DNA of 33,379 nt from an uncultured Tepidamorphus sp. Its GTDB lineage: Bacteria; Pseudomonadota; Alphaproteobacteria; Rhizobiales; Tepidamorphaceae. Positions 1 through 7,642 of the stretch are shown here, in pieces (the stretch's first letter is position 1; each line of letters begins with the position of its first letter). The translations under genes and the position numbers were made by a program. The stretch covers positions 1 to 33,379 of the forward strand of contig CAJQNW010000001.1 in the NCBI GenBank assembly GCA_905479765.1, given 5' to 3'. The notes beneath the pieces were generated by a model. It ran no database searches. It saw nothing but the letters and a program-made list of their open reading frames with translations, and was not told where the DNA came from.

Positions 1-262
1 CGCGGCCCGTTTCGACGAACAGGGCCGCCCAGTAGTCCATGTTGTCGCGCACGCCGTCACAGCCCGACAGCAGGATGGCGGCGGGAAAAGGCCCGGGTCC
101 CTCGGGACGAACCAGGCGCCAGTGCTCGGCGAGACGCTCGGACCTGGTTTCGGGCGTTTCGTCGAACGGCGACCAGCCCAGGTACTGGCGCCCCGTATTG
201 AGCGCAAAACCCAGAACGATGACCCCGGCGGCGATCAGCCCCCACCGGATCAGTTTCGGCAT
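1..262 (-). CDS. Dienelactone-hydrolase-like alpha/beta hydrolase, N-terminal part (cut by window edge)
   Basis: Reading the minus strand from the ATG at 262 gives an open frame of 87 codons that runs off position 1 without a stop. The product begins MPKLIRWGLIAAG, a short basic start followed by one hydrophobic helix (about residues 7-20) that is either a membrane anchor or a signal sequence. After about 50 residues comes the segment GPFPAAILLSGCDG, which resembles the first core beta strand and oxyanion-hole region of dienelactone-hydrolase-type alpha/beta hydrolases. The catalytic part lies outside the window. The start overlaps the 3' end of the upstream hydrolase gene by 13 bases, so the two are probably translationally coupled and co-transcribed. 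The specific substrate cannot be inferred. The family assignment rests on a short stretch. Confidence 0.6.
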   Translation of the reverse strand, partial: MPKLIRWGLIAAGVIVLGFALNTGRQYLGWSPFDETPETRSERLAEHWRLVRPEGPGPFPAAILLSGCDGVRDNMDYWAALFVETGR

Positions 263-1911
263 CCAAGGCCCCATTCGAGGCCGCACCATTCTTTCAGCCG
301 GGCGGAATCGGCTTGGGACCAGCCGTCCGGTGCGGTCACGCCGACCCAGGCGTCGATATAGTCGCGGGCGACGTAGCTGTGCCCGTATCCCGGCGGCACC
401 GCGAGGGCGAGGATCATGTCGACCACGAGCTGGAACTGCGTGACGACCGGCATGAAGCGCATGTCCGGCGAGACGTCGGGCGCCGGCGGCTCGCGCATCC
501 ATTCCGGTGAGCGCCACACCGAGTTCGGCTCGTAGAAGACGATCGGGTCCGAGGCATACTGCAGGTAAGCGATGCGCAGCCGGCCCCAGTCCGCGGTTGC
601 GCGGTCGAGACCGTGGAACTGCGACATGAAGCGCACGAGGATACCGTCGCCGACGATGGGAAGCACGTAGGAGGACCCGCTGTTTCGGGCCTCCGTCGCC
701 TTGTTCCACAGGGCCGACGGGAAGGGCGGACCGGTCCACAAGGCGCCCTGGATGGGGTCGTTGATGACCTCGAAGAGATCGAACGAATACATCGACGACC
801 ACGCACCGAGGCTGAGGCCGTGCGCGTAGAACGCGGGCCGGTCGTCCTCGGGCAGCGACTTCCAGTACCGGTAGACGGTCTGCATCGTCGCCGTCGCCTG
901 CTCGAGCCCGGACTGCGTTTCGAAGATTAGCGCGAACGGCGACTGCAGGTAGGAATACTGCACCGCGACCGTGGCGATGTCCCCGTCGTGCATGTATTCG
1001 ATCGGATCGTGACCGCCCGGATCGAGCCAGCCGGTGCCGGTCGGGCTCGCGACGATCAGTATCTTGCGCTCGAACGCACCGAGGCGCTTCAGTTCTTCCA
1101 ATGCGACGTTTGCGCGGTCCTCCGGCGTGTCGGCCTGTGCGCGGCCGACATAGACGCGGATCGGATCCCTAGCCGGCCGGCCGCTGAACGTGGAGATGGC
1201 CTCGGCGTCAGGCCCGCCAAGGACGAAATCGCGCCCCGGCTGGCCCATGGCCCCCCAGTCGACCAGCGATCCCGGACCGCCTGCTTTGCGCGGACTGGTC
1301 GGCGCCGGCGGCGCCTTCACGAACAGGTTCTGCGCGGTCTCGTAGGACTCGTCCAGAGCCTCGAAGGTCCAGCGGATCACGCCGTCCCGGGTCCCGAAAA
1401 ACACGATTGCCGCCGCCAGGATCAGGCCGAGGGCGTTCGCTGTCCGCATCGGCATGTAGCGGTAGAGGCGGCGGCGCAGGATGTCGAAAATCCACTGCAC
1501 CGCCAGGCCGATGGCGAAACAGACGATGAAGACGACGGCGGCGATGCCGAGCATCGCAAAGAGATGAAACTCCTCGGTCGGCTCCAGCCCGACGCGCGTC
1601 CTGATCGAGTCCTGCCAGCGCGTCCAGTGCGCCAGGTCGTAGACCCAGAGAGCCAGAACGGGCACGGCGACGACGATATGGGCGATCACCTTGGCGCGGC
1701 CCTGCAATCGCGGCAGTTCGATCGCCCGCCAGGCGGAGAGGACGAGCTGCCCGATCACGTAGCCGATAGCCGTGACGAGACCCGCCAGCGCGCCCTGGAT
1801 GAACCACGGCCGGGGGATCAGCGACGGGGTCAGGGAGGCCGCGAAAAACACCAGTCCCAGAAGGAAGGGCAATATGGCGAAACCGAAAAGCCGGCTGGTT
1901 TTGTTCGTCAT
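250..1911 (-). CDS. Membrane-anchored alpha/beta hydrolase (Abhydrolase_9 type)
   Basis: The protein has 553 residues from the ATG at 1911. An in-frame start at 2037 would add 42 arginine-rich residues without family character and would place the start inside a palindrome. The N-terminal 180 residues hold about five hydrophobic helices (near 9-29, 37-60, 75-91, 117-140, 158-173). The C-terminal half is a soluble alpha/beta-hydrolase domain with a nucleophile elbow GLSLG (Ser367), a likely acid Asp455 in YASDPIVF and a likely His511 in GYGHSY. This layout matches the Pfam pair Abhydrolase_9_N plus Abhydrolase_9, a widespread family whose physiological substrate is poorly known. The catalytic domain presumably sits at the membrane face. 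It is the first gene of a two-hydrolase unit, with the next gene overlapping its stop. No transporter or regulator is attached to it. Confidence 0.8.
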   Translation of the reverse strand: MTNKTSRLFGFAILPFLLGLVFFAASLTPSLIPRPWFIQGALAGLVTAIGYVIGQLVLSAWRAIELPRLQGRAKVIAHIVVAVPVLALWVYDLAHWTRWQDSIRTRVGLEPTEEFHLFAMLGIAAVVFIVCFAIGLAVQWIFDILRRRLYRYMPMRTANALGLILAAAIVFFGTRDGVIRWTFEALDESYETAQNLFVKAPPAPTSPRKAGGPGSLVDWGAMGQPGRDFVLGGPDAEAISTFSGRPARDPIRVYVGRAQADTPEDRANVALEELKRLGAFERKILIVASPTGTGWLDPGGHDPIEYMHDGDIATVAVQYSYLQSPFALIFETQSGLEQATATMQTVYRYWKSLPEDDRPAFYAHGLSLGAWSSMYSFDLFEVINDPIQGALWTGPPFPSALWNKATEARNSGSSYVLPIVGDGILVRFMSQFHGLDRATADWGRLRIAYLQYASDPIVFYEPNSVWRSPEWMREPPAPDVSPDMRFMPVVTQFQLVVDMILALAVPPGYGHSYVARDYIDAWVGVTAPDGWSQADSARLKEWCGLEWGLGCRN

Positions 1912-2014
1912 GCGCGGGTTTCTATCCAGTCTGTTCGCCCGGTATCGCATTTTCGGGCGCGGTTCCTTCCGAACGGCCTTAGTGTTGCCGCCAGTTGAAC
2001 GGGATGTTGGAGGC

Positions 2015-2037
2015 ATGTGTCCGCACAGCGGACACAT
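2015..2037. promoter_or_regulatory. Perfect 10-bp inverted repeat in a divergent intergenic region
   Basis: ATGTGTCCGC (2015-2024) and GCGGACACAT (2028-2037) are exact inverted repeats separated by three bases. The element lies between the hydrolase gene leaving on the minus strand (start 1911) and the TRAP operon leaving on the plus strand (first possible start 2119). It has the shape of an operator for a dimeric regulator. The nearest regulator in the same orientation as the TRAP/aromatic genes is the IclR protein at 8524-9315, which is a guess at its ligand. As RNA it would form a 10-bp hairpin, but no U-run follows on either strand, so a terminator is unlikely. Confidence 0.5.
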
Positions 2038-2118
2038 CGGATAAGATAGCAGCGGAGTCCTAATGAAATGGATAGTCGTCGTTCAAAAGCATTCTGAGAA
2101 ACGCTTGCGGGAGGAACG

Positions 2119-2208
2119 ATGACCATCGGATTTGCCGCGCTGGCCTGTGTGCCGGCGCCTATGCCGGCATATGTGTACGCCACCGCGCACGCGTGGCGTC
2201 TGAGTTGA
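2119..2208 (+). CDS. Possible 29-residue leader ORF upstream of dctQ
   Basis: An ATG at 2119 is preceded at close spacing by a near-ideal ribosome binding site, GGGAGGAACG (2109-2118), and opens a 29-codon frame ending at TGA 2206-2208, 19 bases before dctQ. The peptide starts MTIGFAALACVPAP and is mildly hydrophobic. I recognise no family. The ribosome site is much better than the one in front of dctQ, whose upstream bases show little Shine-Dalgarno match, so translation of this frame could deliver ribosomes to dctQ. Two inverted repeats (2150-2169 and 2177-2199) lie inside it. It could be a leader peptide, a tiny membrane protein, or a chance frame behind a chance purine run. Confidence 0.35.
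   Translation: MTIGFAALACVPAPMPAYVYATAHAWRLS
2150..2199 (+). repeat. Two tandem inverted repeats inside the leader region
   Basis: TGCCGGC (2150-2156) pairs with GCCGGCA (2163-2169) over a 6-base loop. ACGCCAC (2177-2183) pairs with GTGGCGT (2193-2199) over a 9-base loop. Both would form in the mRNA just upstream of dctQ (start 2228) and within the putative leader ORF. No U-run follows, so they are not intrinsic terminators. In GC-rich DNA 7-bp arms also arise by chance. Confidence 0.35.
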
Positions 2209-2227
2209 GCGTGCGCCGGTTCTCCGC

Positions 2228-2716
2228 ATGAAACTCAACGCTCTGCCCTCCGCGCTTGCGCAGGTTTCGCTTCTTGCTGCCGCCGTTTGTTTCCTGGCCG
2301 GCGCGGGCGCGACAGTCCTCGACGTTCTCTTGCGCGCCGTCTGGAACGAAAGTCTGCCCGGCGTCATCGAGATGACGTCGCTGTCGATCGCCCTGGGCGC
2401 GCTTTTGTCGATTCCGGTTTGCTATCTGCGCGGCACCCACGTCACCGCGCGGCTTCTGAGCGAAACCAATCCGCAGCTCTTCCAGCGTCCGCTTTCGGTC
2501 CTGGGCTCGATCTTGTCCGTCGTTTTCGCCGGCGTGCTTGCCGGTATGGTCACCCTGAACGCCTTCGAGAAATGGGGCGGCCCGGAGACGACGCGCGACC
2601 TGCAGTTGCCGATGAGCGTTCTGCTGGCCGTCACCGCCTTCGGCTTTGTCGTGGCGCTGCTGGCGGCAGTTGCGAATGTCGCCGGGGAACTGTCCCGGGG
2701 CCGGCTAAATGATTAG
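2228..2716 (+). CDS. dctQ: TRAP transporter small permease (DctQ type)
   Basis: This 162-residue, four-helix membrane protein has the DctQ pattern: a helix at about 9-35, the VIEMTSLSIALGALLSIP segment typical of the second helix, and further helices near 84-106 and 128-152. DctQ proteins bridge the large permease and the periplasmic binding protein in tripartite ATP-independent transporters, which use the sodium or proton gradient to import organic acids. The gene overlaps dctM by 8 bases and is the first full-length gene of the TRAP-aromatic cluster. The ATG at 2228 gives the normal family length and is preferred, although its ribosome binding site is poor. The assignment to family is firm; the substrate is unknown. 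Confidence 0.9.
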   Translation: MKLNALPSALAQVSLLAAAVCFLAGAGATVLDVLLRAVWNESLPGVIEMTSLSIALGALLSIPVCYLRGTHVTARLLSETNPQLFQRPLSVLGSILSVVFAGVLAGMVTLNAFEKWGGPETTRDLQLPMSVLLAVTAFGFVVALLAAVANVAGELSRGRLND

Positions 2717-4013
2717 TGGGCTCGTGCTCGGCGGGCTCGGCTTCGCCGCGGCGATCGCCCTTATCGTATTGGAAGTCCCGGTCGGCGTGGCGATGGGGCT
2801 GGTGGGCCTTGCCGGCTGCGCTCTCATCATCGGGTTCGAGGGCACGACCGCAATCGGCGCGACGACGGTCTGGGATTCCCTGACGAACTATACGCTGACC
2901 GTGCTTCCGCTGTTCGTTCTGATGGGAAATCTGGCGGCTCAGGCTGGGCTGTCTTCGCGGCTTTATTCCGCCATGCGCGCGCTGATCGGCCATCGTCGCG
3001 GCGGGCTTGCCCTGGCGACGATCGGGGCATCCGCCGGGTTCGGCATGATCTCCGGGTCCTCGCTCGCCACCACCGCCACCATGGGCCGGATCGCGCTGCC
3101 GGAAATGCGCAGCGCCGGCTATTCCGCGAGCCTGTCGTCGGGAACCGTCGCCGCCGGAGGCACGCTCGGGATCCTCATCCCGCCGTCCACGGTCCTGGTG
3201 ATCTACGCCTTCATCGCGGAGCAATCGATCCGCAAGCTGCTGCTGGCCACCGCCGGGCCGGTCATCCTTGCGGTCGCGCTTTATTGCTTCGCGATCTGGC
3301 TGCCGATCCTGCTCGGCCGGTCCGATGCGCCAAGCCGCGCGCGTGCGGGTACGGGGGAGCGGCGGCGCGCGATAGCCGATCTGGCGTCGCCGCTGGGCGT
3401 TTTCGCCCTCATCATGGGCGGGCTCTACAGCGGTTACTTCACCGCCAACGAGGCCGCGGCCATCGGTGTGGCGGTCGTGCTGGTTTACGGAATCCTCACG
3501 CGTACCCTGCCGTTCGACGGTTTTCTGGCCGCTGCCCGCGATACCGCGTTGACCTGCGGCGCCCTTTACCTCGTGCTGATCGCGGCCAACCTGTTCAATT
3601 TCTTCCTGGCGCTCTCAGGGCTGCCGTTCTCGCTGACCTCGCTCTTTTCCGGCGTGCTCGGCCAGCCGCTTCTGGTCATCGCGATCATGAGTGTCATCTA
3701 TCTCGCGCTCGGCACGCTGATGGACTCGCTCGCCATGTTGCTGCTGACCCTGCCGCTGTTCGTGCCGATCGCCCAGGCGGCGGGAATCGACCTCGTCTGG
3801 TTTGGCATCTACGCCGTCATGGTGGTCGAGATGGGGCTCATCACGCCGCCCGTCGGCATGAACCTCTTCGTGCTGAAAACCACCGCACCCGACATTCGCA
3901 TGATCGATCTCTGGCGGGGGGTTCTGCCCTTCGTCGCCGCCGACGTGGTCCGCGTTGCCATCATCATCGCCTTCCCGGCGATCGTGCTCTGGCTTCCCAA
4001 CCACGCGTTTTGA
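2709..4013 (+). CDS. dctM: TRAP transporter large permease (DctM type)
   Basis: The 434-residue product has about 12-13 hydrophobic helices and conserved DctM motifs: GTLGILIPPS (151-160), YFTANEAA (243-250) and TPPVGMNLFV (379-388). These belong to the two halves of the transport core that bind sodium and move substrate by an elevator mechanism. Length is normal for the family. It starts inside the last codons of dctQ and is followed after 27 bases by the binding protein gene, so dctQMP form one operon. Co-orientation with the extradiol dioxygenase and hydroxylase genes downstream suggests that the substrate is an aromatic acid or related carboxylate; that is inference from context. Confidence 0.93.
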   Translation: MISGLVLGGLGFAAAIALIVLEVPVGVAMGLVGLAGCALIIGFEGTTAIGATTVWDSLTNYTLTVLPLFVLMGNLAAQAGLSSRLYSAMRALIGHRRGGLALATIGASAGFGMISGSSLATTATMGRIALPEMRSAGYSASLSSGTVAAGGTLGILIPPSTVLVIYAFIAEQSIRKLLLATAGPVILAVALYCFAIWLPILLGRSDAPSRARAGTGERRRAIADLASPLGVFALIMGGLYSGYFTANEAAAIGVAVVLVYGILTRTLPFDGFLAAARDTALTCGALYLVLIAANLFNFFLALSGLPFSLTSLFSGVLGQPLLVIAIMSVIYLALGTLMDSLAMLLLTLPLFVPIAQAAGIDLVWFGIYAVMVVEMGLITPPVGMNLFVLKTTAPDIRMIDLWRGVLPFVAADVVRVAIIIAFPAIVLWLPNHAF

Positions 4014-4040
4014 CGTCGTGTTCCAAAGGGAGGAAACAAG

Positions 4041-5045
4041 ATGAACTGCAACCGTATCAACCGTAGCCTGGCCTGCGCCGCGCTGGCGATGGCCATCGCG
4101 ACCGGTATCGCCGAAGCCCGTGAATTCCGTGTCTCGAGCTTCGAGCCGGCTCAGGGTTTCTACTCGGCCCAGATCCTGCAGGCCTGGATCGACGAGGTGA
4201 ATCCGAAGCTGTCCGAAGGCAACGCCTTCAAGCTCTATCCAGGCTCCATCCTCGGCGCGCCGCCCGCGCAAGCCGAACTGGTCAAGAAGGGCGTTGCCGA
4301 CGTCGCGCTCGTGGTGCCGACCTATACGCCCGGACTGTTCCCGATGAGTTCGGTCGTCGAGATTCCGGCGATGGCGCCGACCTCCGCTAAGGGCACCGCG
4401 ATCCTGAGCGCGCTCGCCGACGAGGGGGCGCTGGAAGCGGAATATGCCGACTACAAGGTCATAGCCGTGTTCACGACGCCCGGCTACCGGATCTTCCTCT
4501 CCGGCGATGGTGCGGAAAGCCCGGCTGATCTGGAGGGCCTGAAACTGCGCACGCCGTCGCCCTTCGGGTCGAAGCTGTTTGGCATGATGGGCGCGTCGGG
4601 CGTCTCGATTCCCGCGCCTCAGGTCTATGAGAACCTGGAGCGCAATGTGGTCAGCGGCGCCGCCTGGGTGATGGACGCCTATAAGACGTTCCGGCTTGAC
4701 GAGGTCGCGCCGTCGATCACCGACATCCGGTTTACGGCAAGCCCGATGGCAATCCTGATGAACAAGGCGGCCTACGAAAGCCTGCCGGAGGAGGACCGCG
4801 CGGTGATCGATTCCATGTCCGGCCGGACGGCCGCGGAATGGGTCGCTTCCATCGTCGATACCAAGGATGCGGAAATCGAGAAGGCGTTCCGCGAAAAGGG
4901 TAATGTGACGTTCATCGACCTGGACGACGCGCAGCGGGAAAAGTGGAATGAAGCATTGGCAGGCGCCCCGGCGCTCTGGGCCGAGGAGAATGCCGGCGGC
5001 GAAGCGGTGCTGAAGCGGGCGACCGAGATCGCAGCGGGCGACTAG
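4041..5045 (+). CDS. dctP: TRAP periplasmic substrate-binding protein (DctP family)
   Basis: This 334-residue protein starts with a typical Sec signal peptide, probably cleaved after IAEA (residue 26). The mature part follows the DctP fold, including LKLRTPSPFG with Arg170, the position that in characterised DctP proteins salt-bridges the substrate carboxylate. The start is fixed by a strong ribosome binding site, GGGAGGAAAC, just upstream of ATG 4041. It captures the solute in the periplasm and hands it to DctQM. A stable hairpin follows the stop codon. The preserved arginine supports an organic-acid ligand; whether it is aromatic cannot be read from the sequence. Confidence 0.93.
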   Translation: MNCNRINRSLACAALAMAIATGIAEAREFRVSSFEPAQGFYSAQILQAWIDEVNPKLSEGNAFKLYPGSILGAPPAQAELVKKGVADVALVVPTYTPGLFPMSSVVEIPAMAPTSAKGTAILSALADEGALEAEYADYKVIAVFTTPGYRIFLSGDGAESPADLEGLKLRTPSPFGSKLFGMMGASGVSIPAPQVYENLERNVVSGAAWVMDAYKTFRLDEVAPSITDIRFTASPMAILMNKAAYESLPEEDRAVIDSMSGRTAAEWVASIVDTKDAEIEKAFREKGNVTFIDLDDAQREKWNEALAGAPALWAEENAGGEAVLKRATEIAAGD

Positions 5046-5054
5046 GCTGCGTTT

Positions 5055-5089
5055 CGCCCGCCCTGTCCGCATGCCGGACGGGGCGGGCG
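5055..5089 (+). terminator. Strong GC hairpin after dctP (attenuator, RNA stabiliser or Rho-type end)
   Basis: CGCCCGCCCTGTCCG (5055-5069) pairs with CGGACGGGGCGGGCG (5075-5089) over the loop CATGC, with a single T-G wobble, giving a 15-bp stem that starts 10 bases after the dctP stop. No U-run follows, so it is not a classical intrinsic terminator. Hairpins placed directly after binding-protein genes often stabilise the upstream message and reduce read-through, which would keep binding-protein levels above those of the downstream enzymes. A smaller stem (GACCG 5092-5096 with CGGTC 5104-5108) follows. Confidence 0.55.
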
Positions 5090-5152
5090 CCGACCGGGAA
5101 AAACGGTCCGGAAGCGGATAATATACCGCACGCCGGCAAAAGGGAGGCAGAC

Positions 5153-6133
5153 ATGACAGTCAACGCACTCGGATATCTGGGTATCCGGTCCGACAGGCTA
5201 GACGACTGGGCCGGTTTCGCCGGCGGGCTTCTCGGCATGCAGACCATCGATCGCGGCGGCAAGGCGATGGCGTTCCGCATGGACGATCAGGCGCAACGCC
5301 TGCTGGTCTCCGACGAACCCGGCGAGACCCTGGCCTTCATGGGCTGGGAGGTCGACCATGCCGACGATCTGTCCGCCTATGCAGCCCGGCTGGAACAGGC
5401 CGGGGTGACGGTGCATCCGGCAACGAGCGATCTCCGCGACCGCCGTCTTGTCGCCGATCTGATCTGGTTCCTGGATCCGATGGGCAACCGCGTCGAACTC
5501 TTCCACGCCCCGATGATCGCCAGCGACCCTTTCGTGCCCGGCCGTCCGATTTCCGGCTTCAGGACCGGGCCGCTCGGCATGGGCCACGCCGTCCTGCACG
5601 TCAGGGACATCGACGTGATGCTGCCGTTCTACCGCGACCTGCTGGACTTCCACGTCTCGGACTACGGCCTGAAGCCCTATGGCCTCTACTTCTTCCACGT
5701 GAACGGGCGCCACCACAGCTTCGCCATGGTCGGGTCCGGCCAGTCCGGCTTCCATCACTTCATGGTCGAGTTCGGCAATCTCGACGACGTCGGCCAGGGC
5801 TGCGATCTCGCCCAGCTCGAGGAGGGTCGCATCGCCTATACGCTCGGCCGCCACACCAACGACTACATGACCTCATTCTACGCCAATTCGCCGTCCGGCT
5901 TCTTCGTCGAGAACGGCTGGGGCGGCCGGGTCATCGATCCGGCGACATGGCAGCCCCACGAAACCCATGACGGCCCCTCGTTCTGGGGGCACGAGCGGCT
6001 GTATCTGTCCGAGGACGGCGGCAGGAAGCGGCTGCGGGACATGCGCCTCGATGCAGCCGCCCGCGGCCTGCGCGCGCCGGACGTTGTCGACTGTCCGTGG
6101 CTCTACGGCGAACTGGTCAGGCAGGGGACCTAG
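5153..6133 (+). CDS. Type I extradiol ring-cleavage dioxygenase (VOC superfamily, BphC-like)
   Basis: The 326-residue protein has two paired VOC domains (about 1-120 and 142-270), the arrangement of two-domain type I extradiol dioxygenases. Iron ligands are visible in the C-terminal domain: His145 in GHAVLHV, His201/202 in HHFMVEF and Glu253 in FVENGW. His187/188 (GRHHSF), His234 and Tyr243 fit the second-shell catalytic positions of BphC. Such enzymes insert O2 next to a catechol diol (meta cleavage) and give a yellow 2-hydroxy-6-oxo dienoate. The ribosome site GGGAGGCAGAC supports ATG 5153. The hydroxylase gene starts 3 bases after the stop. E. coli MhpB, which acts at this step of the phenylpropionate pathway, belongs to the unrelated type III family, so this is a functional replacement. 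The exact catechol is unknown. Confidence 0.88.
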   Translation: MTVNALGYLGIRSDRLDDWAGFAGGLLGMQTIDRGGKAMAFRMDDQAQRLLVSDEPGETLAFMGWEVDHADDLSAYAARLEQAGVTVHPATSDLRDRRLVADLIWFLDPMGNRVELFHAPMIASDPFVPGRPISGFRTGPLGMGHAVLHVRDIDVMLPFYRDLLDFHVSDYGLKPYGLYFFHVNGRHHSFAMVGSGQSGFHHFMVEFGNLDDVGQGCDLAQLEEGRIAYTLGRHTNDYMTSFYANSPSGFFVENGWGGRVIDPATWQPHETHDGPSFWGHERLYLSEDGGRKRLRDMRLDAAARGLRAPDVVDCPWLYGELVRQGT

Positions 6134-6136
6134 GCG

Positions 6137-7639
6137 ATGGCCGGTCAGAACAGCGTCGAGGACTTCGACGTCGTCGTCGTCGGCCTCGGCCCGGCCGGCG
6201 CGACGCTGGCGCATCTGCTCGGCCTTCAGGGCGTGCGAACCCTGGTGCTCGACCGCGAGGCCCAGGCCTATCACCTGCCGCGTGCGGTCCATTTCGACGA
6301 CGAAATCATGCGCGTGTTCCAGTGGATCGGGATCGCCGACGAGCTGGAGCCGAAACTGCGCATCAATATCGGCATGCGGTTCGTCGACCCGGACGGCGCG
6401 ATCCTGCTCGACTGGCCGCGCCCGCAGGAGCGCTCCGCGCTCGGCTGGCACCCGAGCTACCGGGTCCATCAGCCCGATCTAGAGGAACTGCTGCGCGAAA
6501 CGCTCCAGGCGCGGGATACGGTGACGGTGCGCGCGCGCTGCGAGGCCTTTCTGGTCGAGGAAGCAGGCGATCATGTCGCGCTCCGCTACGAGGACATGGC
6601 GGCGGGCAAGGTCGTCCGCGTCCGCGCCAGATACGTCGTCGGATGCGACGGCGCACGCTCCCTCGTTCGCCGCTTCATCGAGACGGGCATGGAGGACTAC
6701 GGTTTTCACGAGCGCTGGCTCGTCGTCGACGTGCTCCTGAAAGGCGACAAGCCGGAACTCGGCGACCATTCGATCCAGTACTGCAATCCCGCGCGGCCGG
6801 CGACCTACGTGCGTGGCCCGCTCAATCGCCGGCGCTGGGAGATCACGGTTCTTCCCGGCGAGGACAGCCGGAAAATCGCGACCGAGCCGGAAGTCTGGAA
6901 GCTGCTCGCCAAGTGGCTATCGCCGGACGAGGCCGACCTCGAGCGGGCCGCCGTCTACACGTTCCACTCGCTGATCGCCAGGGATTGGCGGCGCGGCCGG
7001 CTGATCGTCGCCGGCGATGCCGCGCATCAGACGCCACCTTTCATGGGGCAGGGCATGTGCGCCGGCATTCGCGACGCCGCGAACATCGGCTGGAAACTTG
7101 CCGAAGTCATCCACGGCCGCGCGGACGACGCGCTGCTGGATACCTATCAGAGCGAACGCCACCCCAACGCCCGCGAATTCATCACGACCGCGGTGCGCCT
7201 TGGCCGGCTGATCAACGCCGCCGACAGCGAAGGCGCGCTTCGCGCCGCCATGCCGGCAGCCGACGGCACGGCCTCGATGAAGTCGATCTACCCGCCGCTC
7301 GGGCCGGGCCTCGGCACGGGAAACCACGCCGGCCGGATGTTCGGCCAGCCGGCCATGGCCGATGGCCGGCGCATGGATGACGTCGTCGGCCACAGGTTCG
7401 TGGTTGTCGCCGAGGCCGAATTGGCGCATGACGTTCGCCTGCCCGACGAGGTAGCGCTCGTGACGACCAGGGAGACGCCGGATGCAGCCGGTCAACTCGC
7501 GGCTTTCGGCGTTCGCGCCGTGCTCCTGCGGCCCGATCGCTACGTCTTCGGCACCGCCGACACGGGTGCGGAGCTTTCGGCACTGGTCGGCAGACTGACG
7601 AGCAAGGTTCTTAAACAGCAAACACCGGAAATGGCCTGA
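6137..7639 (+). CDS. FAD-dependent aromatic hydroxylase, MhpA-like
   Basis: This 500-residue class A flavoprotein monooxygenase has the FAD-binding GLGPAG motif (16-21), the CDGARS motif (170-175) that touches FAD and NAD(P)H, and GDAAHQTPPFMGQG (293-306) for the FAD ribityl phosphate. HLPRAVHFDDE near 46-56 and the body match 3-(3-hydroxyphenyl)propionate 2-hydroxylase (MhpA) closely by eye. The E. coli enzyme is somewhat longer; the difference is mainly in the C-terminal thioredoxin-like region. The expected reaction is NAD(P)H- and O2-dependent ortho-hydroxylation of a phenol carrying a side chain, giving the catechol used by the dioxygenase encoded immediately upstream. The IclR gene downstream matches the MhpR-type control of mhp genes. 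The substrate may differ from 3-hydroxyphenylpropionate. Confidence 0.85.
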   Translation: MAGQNSVEDFDVVVVGLGPAGATLAHLLGLQGVRTLVLDREAQAYHLPRAVHFDDEIMRVFQWIGIADELEPKLRINIGMRFVDPDGAILLDWPRPQERSALGWHPSYRVHQPDLEELLRETLQARDTVTVRARCEAFLVEEAGDHVALRYEDMAAGKVVRVRARYVVGCDGARSLVRRFIETGMEDYGFHERWLVVDVLLKGDKPELGDHSIQYCNPARPATYVRGPLNRRRWEITVLPGEDSRKIATEPEVWKLLAKWLSPDEADLERAAVYTFHSLIARDWRRGRLIVAGDAAHQTPPFMGQGMCAGIRDAANIGWKLAEVIHGRADDALLDTYQSERHPNAREFITTAVRLGRLINAADSEGALRAAMPAADGTASMKSIYPPLGPGLGTGNHAGRMFGQPAMADGRRMDDVVGHRFVVVAEAELAHDVRLPDEVALVTTRETPDAAGQLAAFGVRAVLLRPDRYVFGTADTGAELSALVGRLTSKVLKQQTPEMA

Positions 7640-7642
7640 TAC

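Noticed and set aside
1912-2037. 42-codon extension of the Abhydrolase_9 gene
   Set aside because: Starts inside a perfect palindrome and is arginine-rich without hydrophobic family sequence; ATG 1911 gives the normal N-terminus.
3615-5072. 485-codon open frame on the minus strand
   Set aside because: Antisense to dctM/dctP, composition is arginine/histidine/glycine-rich without any family features; a product of GC-rich codon bias.
6097-7380. 427-codon plus-strand frame
   Set aside because: Out-of-frame shadow of the MhpA-like gene; almost only Arg, Gly, Pro and Ala.
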